This document shows, piece after piece, positions 1-7,886 of a stretch of DNA of 14,737 nt; position 1 is the stretch's first letter, and the number at the start of each line of letters is the position of its first letter. This stretch comes from Erysipelothrix rhusiopathiae. Lineage in GTDB: Bacteria > Bacillota_I > Bacilli_A > Erysipelotrichales > Erysipelotrichaceae. The notes beneath the pieces were generated by a model. That model was not told the origin of the DNA, searched no databases, and saw only the letters and a program-made list of their open reading frames with translations. The translations under genes and the position numbers were made by a program. The DNA lies in the NCBI GenBank assembly GCA_902797585.1, contig CADBTK010000058.1, positions 1 through 14,737 of the forward strand, given 5' to 3'.

Positions 1-1886
1 AAGCGATGAGATTTTAATTCGTTCCAACTAGCCATAAATGGTTTATCTTTGATTCGTTGATATAAAGTTGTATTTCTTTTTGTTTTTACACTGGCTAAAT
101 CACTTGCCTCCACATTTCCAATCGGGGACAACAAGGCAGACGCTAGAGCAATATCATCATATGGATTCATTAATGCCTTTAAAGTAGAAAGTACAATTTG
201 AACAGCGGCATTGGTATAGAATCCATGATTAATTTCTGCAAGTACAGGAATTTTGTATGCTTGTAAAGCATCTTTTAAAGTTTCATGTTCTTTTCTCTGG
301 CGCGTTAAGATACAAATATCTTTATAGTCTACGTCTTTAGAAGCGTGTTGTTTAATAATATCTTGGGCAATAATATCATAACGGTTTTTATTAGCCTTAG
401 ACTTCTTAGTTGAGTAATGCCCCTCCCATTCATTGAATTCACAATAAAGGAAACGGAATGGATATTGTGGCAAATCAGATTGTTCTTTCGAGCCTACTTG
501 GGCAATGTCATCATCACCAAATTGAGGTTCTAAACCAGAGGTATTCATAATCCGTTGATAGAAGTCATTGTTAAAATGGATGATGCTGGCATTGGAACGA
601 TAGTTTTTATCCAAGATAATATTTTGATCATCCTTTTCGTATAGGTGACGCTTCATGATGTCAGGTCGAGCTTGTCTGAAACCATAAATTGCTTGTTTAA
701 CATCTCCAACACGGAAGACATTATTTCCTTGGGAAATGGCTTCAATGATACTTTCTTGAAGTTCATTGGTATCTTGAAACTCATCCACTAAGATGTATTG
801 ATATTTATTCATTAACTCTTCTTTAACGATAGAGTAAGTATCAATTAAATGGTAGGCATAGTGAGACATATCACTAAAGTCTAACAATTCATGTTTACGC
901 TTTAATTCTTGGTAAGCATCCATGGTTTTAGATGTTAAATCACAGAAGGCTTCATATATTGGTTTCATTAATAAGCCATCTTGTTGAACAGTTTGGTGAG
1001 GGTATAAGAAACGGTTTAATTCTTCTTCAATCTCTTTGATTTCAGATTTATAAACATCATACGTTTCTTTGTCAGCACCATCATTTAGTTTACGGAAGTT
1101 TTGATACGCGTGATAATATGCCATCATTCCTTTTTGAAGGCCTTGATAACCGTGTTCATTCCATTGGTCTTCTATTTTTTCTAACACTTGAGTGCGTTTT
1201 TCTAAACTTTCATGCCACGTACGAATCGGTTGATGCAATTCGATTAAACGTTGAAGTTTTTGGCTAATATATGCATGGAACCAACGATCGATTTCATCTT
1301 GTGCTTGCCCTTGTTTGACATCTTGTAACCATTGTTGGGGATTATCCTTAGCGTTGGCGATGTCACTCAGTTGTTGGATGCTCTTTCGAATATCCTCTTC
1401 CTTTTTCCCCATAGAAGTAAAGTAGGATAATAAGTGTGCTAAGGCATCTGGATCCATGTCTTGGCAAGCTTGTTGGTATCCTTGACGGAATAAATCTTCT
1501 TGTTGGGCATCACTGGCGGCTTGATTTACCATCGTTAAGGTTAGAGTGTTGTCTAAGTAATAATAATTTTGGACAACCGATAAACAGAAACTATCAATGG
1601 TACAAATGTCCGCTGTTTCTAGGAATGCTAATTGTTGGCTAACATAATCAGGGTCCATATCGGTAGCTTGTTCCAAACTTAAACGCAAACGGTCTTTCAT
1701 TTCGCCGGCAGCATCTTTAGTAAATGTCATGGCTAAAAGACGATCAATCGGTACTCGATCTTCTAATACCAATTTACATAAACGGGCGACTAAAACGCTG
1801 GTTTTCCCACTTCCTGCACTGGCAGAGACAATCACATTGTTTCCCAGTGATGAGATGGCGGCTTGTTGTTGGGGTGAGGGTTTCAT
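1..1886 (-). CDS. addA: ATP-dependent helicase/nuclease subunit A (AddA), partial, 3' end outside window
   Basis: AddA is the UvrD-like 3'-5' helicase and nuclease subunit of the AddAB (RexAB) complex. The complex resects double-strand DNA ends in the cytoplasm to start RecA-dependent recombination. The first 628 codons are visible as one unbroken frame. Seen: a Q-motif-like start (PSPQQQAAI, residues 3-11), Walker A SASAGSGKT (21-29), Walker B/motif II DEFQDT starting at residue 368, motif III GDVKQAIYGFR and motif IV LDKNYRSN. Family members are about 1200 residues, so the second helicase half and the C-terminal nuclease domain lie beyond the left edge. The start at 1886 overlaps the addB stop by four bases (ATGA) and has a strong AAGGAGG site at 1894-1900. 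A second ATG at 1888-1890 is out of frame. The addB-addA order is usual. Identification is secure. Confidence 0.96.
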   Translation of the reverse strand, partial: MKPSPQQQAAISSLGNNVIVSASAGSGKTSVLVARLCKLVLEDRVPIDRLLAMTFTKDAAGEMKDRLRLSLEQATDMDPDYVSQQLAFLETADICTIDSFCLSVVQNYYYLDNTLTLTMVNQAASDAQQEDLFRQGYQQACQDMDPDALAHLLSYFTSMGKKEEDIRKSIQQLSDIANAKDNPQQWLQDVKQGQAQDEIDRWFHAYISQKLQRLIELHQPIRTWHESLEKRTQVLEKIEDQWNEHGYQGLQKGMMAYYHAYQNFRKLNDGADKETYDVYKSEIKEIEEELNRFLYPHQTVQQDGLLMKPIYEAFCDLTSKTMDAYQELKRKHELLDFSDMSHYAYHLIDTYSIVKEELMNKYQYILVDEFQDTNELQESIIEAISQGNNVFRVGDVKQAIYGFRQARPDIMKRHLYEKDDQNIILDKNYRSNASIIHFNNDFYQRIMNTSGLEPQFGDDDIAQVGSKEQSDLPQYPFRFLYCEFNEWEGHYSTKKSKANKNRYDIIAQDIIKQHASKDVDYKDICILTRQRKEHETLKDALQAYKIPVLAEINHGFYTNAAVQIVLSTLKALMNPYDDIALASALLSPIGNVEASDLASVKTKRNTTLYQRIKDKPFMASWNELKSHR

Positions 1887-4474
1887 TCATCCACCTCCTT
1901 AAGGCGTGATTTTTTCTCTACTTCTTTGCGAGCGTTTCGACATATGCTGGCAAAGTGACAATATGTACATGCATCGGCTTCGTGATTCGGTGCGATATTT
2001 CCAGAAAGAATGTCATCCACTAAAGAAGATACAATCGTATGCCAATCTTCTTTTTGTTGGTAAAAGGATTGTCCATTTTTAGGATTCTTTCCTTTGTCAT
2101 CATATATAGTGATATCACTGTAATAGATTCCTGTATAAGGTATTTGATGGATGAATTCTTCATTCAAATCCTCTTCCTCGATTTCGACAGGATCTTTTTT
2201 GTTATTTCGATTGGGGTTGATCGCTTTTTGTTCTTTGATAGTTGGTTTTAAAGAAATATAGAAACTTCCAACTGGTTCTTTTCCAATCTCTTCTTGTGCA
2301 CATATCGCATAAGTCGCAAGTTGTAGTGCTTTTCCTGTTTCGAATTCTTTTTGTTTCCATTCTTTGTTTCCACTTTTGTAGTCAAAAATCGCAAAGGAAG
2401 AAGCACTAACATCTAAACGATCAATAAAGCCATGCATGTGTAAGATACAGTTTCCTAGATCGATATCGGCATTGTATTCATACTCTTGTTGATCAATATT
2501 CATATGCCACATGTCTTCAAATTGAGATAAGCGTTGGAATATCAGTTTCAACGTGTGGAATAAATCTTTCTTTTGAAGCATAAATTCAAATTGACGATGT
2601 GGCCATAATGTCCAGACAAATTCGAACTCTTGATCAATGTAGGTTTGAAGTTGTTGGTCACTAATCTTGGCGTATTGTTTGTTATGATCATCGGCAGCAC
2701 GTTCTAATATTTTATGAAGCAAGGATCCACGTTGGGCTACATCGGTCCAATCGGTTGGTGTTTGTAAACGCAATCCGTATTGTAAAAAGTAATGAAGTGG
2801 ACATTGGGCATAGGTTTGTAAAGCAGATACAGATGAAGACAATACGCCCTTATCTACTAATAGATCTTTAGCTTGTTGGCTAGTAAGCGAAAAGTCAGGA
2901 CGAACAGTTTTATCATTTTCGATGATAACTTTAGCCAAAGGTGATACTTTTATCTCTTTCTTTTCTTCTTTAATATTAGCCTCTACTTGTACGCCTGTTT
3001 GAAGTTGATTCAATATCCATCGTTGAATATCTACGCTGGTTTGGTTTCCTTTACGATCATAATTTGATTCAGGATAGACAATAGTGATGTCTTTAGCTTG
3101 TTGTAGCGTATGCATGCGTTGTTCTTTTTGTTTATTCAAACGAGTTTGTAGGCTTGGTACATCTATTTCACGGATTAAGTTTTCATCAAAGATTCCATTT
3201 TCAATGGATAAAGCTGGAAAACTTTGCCCATGAACTCCTAAAACCATCACATGCTCTTTTAATCCACAAATATCTTGTAAAGATGAGATGCACACACCTT
3301 GTAAAGAGGAAACACTTTGCGTCTGCGAACAGTTTTGAATTTCATGAATTAGAATATCTAAATCTTCCGCTTCTTTAATATAAGGCGATGCTTGTGAAAT
3401 AAGGTTTTGAATATTATTGAATAGAGCCAAGTCTTCTTTTGTTGGGTTAGCAATAGATTCTTGAATGAAAGTAGCCATCGAGGCAAAGTCAGTAATGGAC
3501 CAATCAATCGGATGTTGTTGTATCCAATGGAAGGCTTTTTGTTCTAACTCTTGTAGTTGTTGATATTCATATTCTTTTAAGAATGTATTCTCTTGCCATT
3601 TTAATGTAAAATGTGCTTTCCACTCAGGATAGGCATCTGGGCATTGGTCAAGATAAGCCAATATGTCTTGGCTGTCGTTAAAACATGTTTCTAGTAAAGA
3701 AGCGAGTGTTTCTTTATTTGGTTGTTGTGCCCATTTTAAACATGCCACCCATTTAGCGGCGATAGGGCTGATTTGTTCTTCTTGTAAAATGGTATATGGA
3801 ATTTTGTTGGCATCCAACATTTGAGAAGTAACCGCAATATCTTTTTTATCACATACATGAATGGATACATCTTGGGCATTCCATCCTTTTTCAACAATCA
3901 TATCAGCAATTAACTTCGCTTGTTTTTTAGCATTGGCTACTCCATAGTATTGAATCGTTTCTGTAGTATCAAAGGACAAGAATTGAGCCCCATTTTCCAA
4001 TAGACGATCGACCCAATATTGTTCTTGTATCGAGAAGACTTTTTCTAATATATAGACATTATCTTGTGAACCTAGCTCTACTTTAGAAAAATTATCTTCG
4101 ACTAAATCAAGGGTATCCAAGGTTTCTAATATTGGTTGTAGTGCTACATGTTTTTCTGTATTGCCAGGAAAGTTATGGACATTTTCGCTTTTTGTCCAAC
4201 GGATAAACTTTAAGGCAGCTTGTAAAAAATCAGTGTCTTTACAACTATTATAAAAAGGGTTGGATTGTGGAATCGATTGCAGGCATTGTTTGGCTTGATA
4301 CAATAAGGCAATCTGATCTGGATTTTCCTTTTTAATAAAGCGTTGGACATAGGAAAGAAGGGAAATCATTTCGATTCCCAATGTGTTTCCTTTTTGTTTT
4401 AAAATTTCTTGATAAAAAGGTAAATGCCAGTGGGCTGGCACTAACAAAATTCCTTTTTCTGGTAATTGAATCAT
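1883..4474 (-). CDS. addB: ATP-dependent helicase/nuclease subunit B (AddB), short form without Walker A
   Basis: AddB is the second subunit of the AddAB/RexAB end-resection complex, carrying an inactivated helicase fold and a C-terminal RecB-type nuclease. The nuclease end is clear: GSLLHKILER with the motif histidine, GFIDRLDV, then FDYKSG with Asp698 and Lys700. Four cysteines fit the family's iron-sulfur staple: Cys558 in YAQCPLHYF, and Cys836, Cys839 and Cys845 in CTYCHFASIC. At 863 residues it is much shorter than the roughly 1160-residue Bacillus protein. The usual N-terminal P-loop is absent: the protein begins with GILLVPAHWHLPFYQEIL, which looks like the segment that follows the P-loop in Bacillus AddB. 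An in-frame TAG at 4499-4501 rules out a longer start. It is transcribed first, with addA translationally coupled behind it. Databases may label it only as a PD-(D/E)XK nuclease family protein. Confidence 0.9.
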   Translation of the reverse strand: MIQLPEKGILLVPAHWHLPFYQEILKQKGNTLGIEMISLLSYVQRFIKKENPDQIALLYQAKQCLQSIPQSNPFYNSCKDTDFLQAALKFIRWTKSENVHNFPGNTEKHVALQPILETLDTLDLVEDNFSKVELGSQDNVYILEKVFSIQEQYWVDRLLENGAQFLSFDTTETIQYYGVANAKKQAKLIADMIVEKGWNAQDVSIHVCDKKDIAVTSQMLDANKIPYTILQEEQISPIAAKWVACLKWAQQPNKETLASLLETCFNDSQDILAYLDQCPDAYPEWKAHFTLKWQENTFLKEYEYQQLQELEQKAFHWIQQHPIDWSITDFASMATFIQESIANPTKEDLALFNNIQNLISQASPYIKEAEDLDILIHEIQNCSQTQSVSSLQGVCISSLQDICGLKEHVMVLGVHGQSFPALSIENGIFDENLIREIDVPSLQTRLNKQKEQRMHTLQQAKDITIVYPESNYDRKGNQTSVDIQRWILNQLQTGVQVEANIKEEKKEIKVSPLAKVIIENDKTVRPDFSLTSQQAKDLLVDKGVLSSSVSALQTYAQCPLHYFLQYGLRLQTPTDWTDVAQRGSLLHKILERAADDHNKQYAKISDQQLQTYIDQEFEFVWTLWPHRQFEFMLQKKDLFHTLKLIFQRLSQFEDMWHMNIDQQEYEYNADIDLGNCILHMHGFIDRLDVSASSFAIFDYKSGNKEWKQKEFETGKALQLATYAICAQEEIGKEPVGSFYISLKPTIKEQKAINPNRNNKKDPVEIEEEDLNEEFIHQIPYTGIYYSDITIYDDKGKNPKNGQSFYQQKEDWHTIVSSLVDDILSGNIAPNHEADACTYCHFASICRNARKEVEKKSRLKEVDE

Positions 4475-4495
4475 AAACGTACCTCTGCTTTTCTT

Positions 4496-4501
4496 ATTCT
4501 A
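4496..4501 (-). promoter_or_regulatory. Candidate extended -10 promoter for addBA
   Basis: Read on the minus strand, the sequence contains TGGTAGAAT, an extended -10 (TGn plus TAGAAT, five of six consensus bases). A weak TAGATA -35 lies 17 bases upstream. Transcription would begin near 4489, leaving a short leader that carries AGAGGT (4481-4486) before the addB start. The TAG inside this box is also the in-frame stop that fixes the addB N-terminus. Prediction only. Confidence 0.55.
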
Positions 4502-4534
4502 CCAAAAATAACCGACACTATCTATGTCACAAAG

Positions 4535-4543
4535 TGGTATAAT
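4535..4543 (+). promoter_or_regulatory. Candidate extended -10 promoter for rnmV and the downstream run
   Basis: TGGTATAAT is a perfect extended -10 element (TG, one base, TATAAT at 4538-4543). No good -35 is seen at 17 bases. The expected start of transcription is near 4550, only about four bases before the rnmV ATG at 4554, so the mRNA would be nearly leaderless. It lies back to back with the addBA promoter, and the two -10 boxes are 36 bases apart. Prediction only. Confidence 0.6.
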
Positions 4544-4553
4544 TGGAGCGCAT

Positions 4554-5078
4554 ATGAACAAGAAAACGATACAAGAAATCATAGTAGTAGAAGGGAAAAA
4601 TGATACCCATCGTTTAAAACAATTCTTCAATTGTGAAACGATTGAAACAGGTGGTAAAGCTATGGATGATGCAACTCTAGAACGAATTATCCAAGCCAAT
4701 AAAACACGAGGGATTATTGTCTTTACTGATCCAGATTGGCCAGGAGAACAAATACGTCGATGGGTCAGTGCAGCTGTACCAAATTGTAAACACGCCTTCA
4801 TTGATAAGAAAAAAGCGAGAACGGATAAAAAAGTAGGGATTGAACATGCCAATAAAGAAGATCTAATTCAAGCTTTATCCACTTGTGTGACATTTACACA
4901 AGAGAAGGAAAGTTTATCGTGGCAAGAGTTTTTATCTCTTGATTTGATAGGAGATAGTAAAAAACGATATGATGTATGTGATCGATTTCATATCGGTCCT
5001 TGTAATGGAAAAACGTGTTTTAAGCGTTTAAATCAAATGCAAGTAACACTACGAGATATTAAGGAAACAATGGAATGA
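4554..5078 (+). CDS. rnmV: Ribonuclease M5 (5S rRNA maturation)
   Basis: RNase M5 cleaves 5S rRNA precursor on the ribosome with help from protein L18. It is a Toprim-fold enzyme. Toprim signatures are present: IIVVEGKND with Glu13, and FTDPDWPGE with Asp59 and Asp61, plus the family-typical GIEHANKEDLI segment. The protein is 174 residues from this start, near the family norm. I prefer the ATG at 4554 over the in-frame ATG at 4524. The later start gives a standard N-terminus that begins just before the first Toprim strand, has GGAG at 4545-4548, and the earlier ATG lies upstream of the predicted promoter -10. The next gene, rsmA, overlaps it by four bases (ATGA), the same rnmV-rsmA pairing as in Bacillus. 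Well supported. Confidence 0.93.
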   Translation: MNKKTIQEIIVVEGKNDTHRLKQFFNCETIETGGKAMDDATLERIIQANKTRGIIVFTDPDWPGEQIRRWVSAAVPNCKHAFIDKKKARTDKKVGIEHANKEDLIQALSTCVTFTQEKESLSWQEFLSLDLIGDSKKRYDVCDRFHIGPCNGKTCFKRLNQMQVTLRDIKETME

Positions 5079-5965
5079 AACAAAGAATCGCAACCATCGC
5101 TCGTACCAAGGAAATATTAGAGCGATATGGTTTATATACAAAAAAAGGATATGGACAAAACTTCATCATAGAACCAGCTATTGTGGAAAAGATTGCCACA
5201 GCAGCTGTAGAAGATGAAGATTGTTTTGTCATTGAGGTGGGGCCTGGAATTGGAGCATTAACAGAATGTCTTTGTCAAAGAAGCAATCATGTTGTTGCTT
5301 TTGAGATTGATAAACGAATGCCACCAGTATTAGAAGCAGAGATTGATTCTTCGGGATTAGAAATTATCTTACAAGACTTTCTAGAAGTGGATATTGATCA
5401 AGTCATTCAGACATATCGCAAGAATGAACAAAAGGTGGTTTTTGTTTCCAATTTGCCGTACTATATTACTACCCCAATTCTTTTTAAACTCTTTGAAGCC
5501 AAAGAGAGTATTGAATCGATTACGGTTATGATGCAAAAAGAAGTGGGACAACGCTTTTTAGCAGGAGAAAACGAAAAGGAATATAATGCCTTAAGCGTCA
5601 TTTGGCAATACAAGTGTGATGTGAAAAAAGTAACGGATGTATCGCGCCATGTTTTTTGGCCTAGCCCACGTGTGGATTCAGTAGTCTTGCAATTCCGTTT
5701 TCACCATCGTTATCAAGTCAAAAATGAAGCCTTATTCTTTGCGCTAGTGAAAGCGTGCTTTACACAACGAAGAAAGACACTCTACAACAATCTCCAAACC
5801 TTTCTTAAAGATAAGGCCTTAGCGGCTAAATGTTTGGAGCAAGCCGGGATTGAATTAAATCGCCGTGCTCAACAATGTACAGTAGAAGATTTTATACATT
5901 TATATGAGGTGAATTATGAAGATATATGCGCCTGCAAAGGTGAATCTGTCCTTGGATGTAGTTAA
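5075..5965 (+). CDS. rsmA: 16S rRNA (adenine1518-N6/adenine1519-N6)-dimethyltransferase RsmA (KsgA)
   Basis: RsmA uses S-adenosylmethionine to dimethylate two adjacent adenines in the 3'-terminal hairpin of 16S rRNA during late small-subunit assembly. Visible motifs are KKGYGQNF near the N-terminus, the SAM-binding loop VIEVGPGIG (residues 52-60), and the catalytic NLPYY motif (126-130) followed by ITTPIL. MMQKEVGQRF and the helical C-terminal domain with ACFTQRRKTLYNNL follow. Its length of 296 residues is normal to slightly long. The start overlaps the rnmV stop as ATGA, suggesting translational coupling. The last 16 or so residues, a cysteine-containing tail after FIHLYEVN, are encoded inside the start of ispE, a 50-base overlap. 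That tail is probably not part of the conserved fold. Confidence 0.95.
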   Translation: MKQRIATIARTKEILERYGLYTKKGYGQNFIIEPAIVEKIATAAVEDEDCFVIEVGPGIGALTECLCQRSNHVVAFEIDKRMPPVLEAEIDSSGLEIILQDFLEVDIDQVIQTYRKNEQKVVFVSNLPYYITTPILFKLFEAKESIESITVMMQKEVGQRFLAGENEKEYNALSVIWQYKCDVKKVTDVSRHVFWPSPRVDSVVLQFRFHHRYQVKNEALFFALVKACFTQRRKTLYNNLQTFLKDKALAAKCLEQAGIELNRRAQQCTVEDFIHLYEVNYEDICACKGESVLGCS

Positions 5966-6737
5966 GGAAATCGAAGGTGGGTACCATGATCTAGATATGA
6001 TTATGGCACCAATTTCGCTCTATAATGAAATTCAGGTTCATCCTGCCGAAACAACATATATTCGCTGTCAAAATGTGGACTTACCACAAAATAATGCGAT
6101 GACGAAAATGTTGAAATTATTAAAAGAAAAATATGATATTGGTAATTATAGTGTTGAGATTCAAGAAGAGATTCCCATGCAAGCAGGACTGGCTGGGGCC
6201 AGTGCCAATGCGGCAGCGGTATTACGAGCCGTAGATCAATATGAAAATTTACACTTGAGTCAAGAAGAAATGATTCAACTAGGGGTACAAGTAGGAGCGG
6301 ACGTTCCATTTTGTTTGGTTAACCGAATGTCACGGGTAAAAGGAATTGGAGAAAAAATCGAACCAATGCATACACATTGGCGTTTTCCAGCCTTGTTGAT
6401 TAAACCAGAAGAAGGGGTTAGTACACCAGCTGCATTTGATCAATGGAATAAAATGCCTGCCACCCATCCAAATATGGATGCCATTCAAGCAACCCTAGAA
6501 CAAAAAGATTTAAAACAATTTACTCATTTAATGGGAAATTCACTAGAAGCCGCTGCGATGGAACTAGTTCCTATTTTAAAAGAAATCCATAAAGATATGG
6601 ATGCCTTTGGATTACGTTCTTTAATGACAGGTTCTGGTAGTACCATAATGGGATTTGGAGCGAAAGAACATATTGAAGAGGCATATGCCCAATACAAAGA
6701 TAAATATCCATTTGTCCAAATCGTAACGATTGGCTAG
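5916..6737 (+). CDS. ispE: 4-diphosphocytidyl-2-C-methyl-D-erythritol kinase
   Basis: IspE is the GHMP-family kinase that phosphorylates the 2-hydroxyl of CDP-methylerythritol, the fourth step of the MEP route to isopentenyl diphosphate and hence to undecaprenyl carrier lipid. Seen: APAKVNLSLDV at the N-terminus with Lys8, the ATP-binding GHMP loop GLAGASANAAAVL (a variant of the common GLAGGSSDAAA), the catalytic-Asp motif VGADVPF with Asp129, GIGEKIEP, and the C-terminal glycine loop MTGSGSTIMGFG. The length of 273 residues is slightly short for the family. The start at 5916 lies within rsmA and has GAGGTGA at 5906-5912, very close to the ATG. Only 8 bases separate its stop from the next gene. 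An MEP gene argues against most Lactobacillales as host. Confidence 0.93.
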   Translation: MKIYAPAKVNLSLDVVKEIEGGYHDLDMIMAPISLYNEIQVHPAETTYIRCQNVDLPQNNAMTKMLKLLKEKYDIGNYSVEIQEEIPMQAGLAGASANAAAVLRAVDQYENLHLSQEEMIQLGVQVGADVPFCLVNRMSRVKGIGEKIEPMHTHWRFPALLIKPEEGVSTPAAFDQWNKMPATHPNMDAIQATLEQKDLKQFTHLMGNSLEAAAMELVPILKEIHKDMDAFGLRSLMTGSGSTIMGFGAKEHIEEAYAQYKDKYPFVQIVTIG

Positions 6738-6745
6738 GAGGAATT

Positions 6746-6949
6746 ATGACATATTATATTGTTCGCTTTATTGTATTCTTATTGTGTTTTGGATTAAGTT
6801 TTTATGCACTTAGTGGCGTACAATTTGATAAATTTGTGAATGTGAAACAACCGGCTAAAGCTGTAGCTTTGTTGTTTCTGTTGTCATTTGTACTTGGTTT
6901 TTTAGCTAGCCAAGCGGTTTTAGAATTAACACTATTTAATGGGTTTTAG
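6746..6949 (+). CDS. Small membrane protein, DUF1146/YwzB-like
   Basis: This is a 67-residue protein with two hydrophobic segments (about residues 4-25 and 40-62) joined by a short charged loop, FDKFVNVKQPAKA. That fits a small inner-membrane hairpin. The pattern of a leading hydrophobic helix, LSFYALSGVQFDK, and a second helix beginning LLFLLSFVLGFLAS matches the DUF1146 (YwzB) family of Firmicutes, whose function is unknown. It has a strong AGGAGG just before the ATG, and its TAG stop is part of the ribosome binding site of the next gene. Position next to an MreB-type protein and a TagO-type enzyme hints at an envelope role, but that is context only. Confidence 0.75.
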   Translation: MTYYIVRFIVFLLCFGLSFYALSGVQFDKFVNVKQPAKAVALLFLLSFVLGFLASQAVLELTLFNGF

Positions 6950-6958
6950 GAGAATTGA

Positions 6959-7885
6959 ATGTTTGATCATTGGTATGCGTTAGATATCGGGGGACATTCC
7001 ATTCGAATCATCGATATCAACAAAGATACATCATGGCAAGCACGTAGTGTTATTGCCTGGAAACAAAATGACGTTCAAGCCTGTGGCGTGGACGCTTTTC
7101 CTTTTATCTATCAAGATCAAAGAGTTGTTTCTGTAAAATATCCAATCAATCATGATCAAGTCTTATCTCCCTTTGCACCTTTAATTAAAAAAGGAATGAA
7201 AGAATTAAAAGCATCGAATAATATTTTTCATCCTCATGCCTTGGTATTAATTCCAAGTGAATCACATATGGAGCGATTGGAGAATTGGCGTACTCAAATC
7301 AATGAAGCGGGTATTCATCGATTGGATTTTGTCCGTGTGAGTGATTTGTTACAAACGCAACAACCAACACTATGCATTCATGCCGGTCATACATATACAG
7401 AGCTAGGTGTATATACCCAAGGCGCTTGTTTAAATAGAAAAACGATTTTCTATGCTGGTAAACAAATTGATGAAGCCATTCAAACACTGGTTGCGACAAA
7501 GTATCGTTGTCTAATATCTGAAGAAGATGCAGTTGCTTTAAAAGAGGCAGCTTCAAAATCTTTATCCAGTGGGAAACAAGAAACGCTACTTTGTAATGCC
7601 AAAAACCAATATAATCAATTTGTTCAACTTCAAATTCGAGCGAGTTCTTTGTGGCCATGTATCCAAAATGTTGCGAAACAAATTGTCCTTTGGGCCAAAC
7701 AATCGCTAGAAAGTTTGGATATTGAAACTAAGGAAATTGTTCACCAAAATGGAATTTTACTTAGTGGAGGATTGGCGAATTGTTTCGGAATTAAAGAAAC
7801 TTTGGAACAAGAGTTGAATATGAAAGTTTATGTATCAAACCACCCAGAATGGGAATTGGTGCAACAGCTAAAGGAGTGGGGATAA
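6959..7885 (+). CDS. Divergent MreB/actin-fold protein, nucleotide site apparently degenerate
   Basis: The 308-residue protein follows the MreB layout from end to end: YALDIGGHSIRI at residues 6-17 (phosphate-1 position), VVSVKYPINHDQV where MreB has its IRPLKDGVI segment, then HALVLIPSESHMERLENWRTQINEAG. These are followed by CIHAGHTYTELGVYTQG at about 139-155 (phosphate-2 position), FYAGKQIDEAIQTLVATKYRCLISEEDA and GILLSGGLANCFGI from 265 (adenosine loop). Several canonical residues are missing. The phosphate-2 DIGGGT is replaced with His141 at the Asp position, and the EEP segment carrying the catalytic Glu reads FVRVSDLL. ATP hydrolysis therefore looks doubtful. It is shorter than usual MreB (about 335). 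AGGAGA at 6948-6953 gives the start, and the stop is one base from the next ATG. It may be the lineage's Mbl/MreB paralogue repurposed as a scaffold. Confidence 0.7.
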   Translation: MFDHWYALDIGGHSIRIIDINKDTSWQARSVIAWKQNDVQACGVDAFPFIYQDQRVVSVKYPINHDQVLSPFAPLIKKGMKELKASNNIFHPHALVLIPSESHMERLENWRTQINEAGIHRLDFVRVSDLLQTQQPTLCIHAGHTYTELGVYTQGACLNRKTIFYAGKQIDEAIQTLVATKYRCLISEEDAVALKEAASKSLSSGKQETLLCNAKNQYNQFVQLQIRASSLWPCIQNVAKQIVLWAKQSLESLDIETKEIVHQNGILLSGGLANCFGIKETLEQELNMKVYVSNHPEWELVQQLKEWG

Positions 7886-7886
7886 A

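Noticed and set aside
4512..4530. Inverted GACA...TGTC near the divergent promoters
   Set aside because: Only four paired bases per arm; too weak to call an operator.
4524..4553. Upstream in-frame ATG adding ten residues to RNase M5
   Set aside because: It lies before the predicted -10 box, has no ribosome binding site, and the added residues are not family-like.
4499..4852. 117-codon open frame on the minus strand
   Set aside because: It is the shadow of rnmV and carries no recognisable domain; rnmV on the plus strand has clear Toprim motifs.
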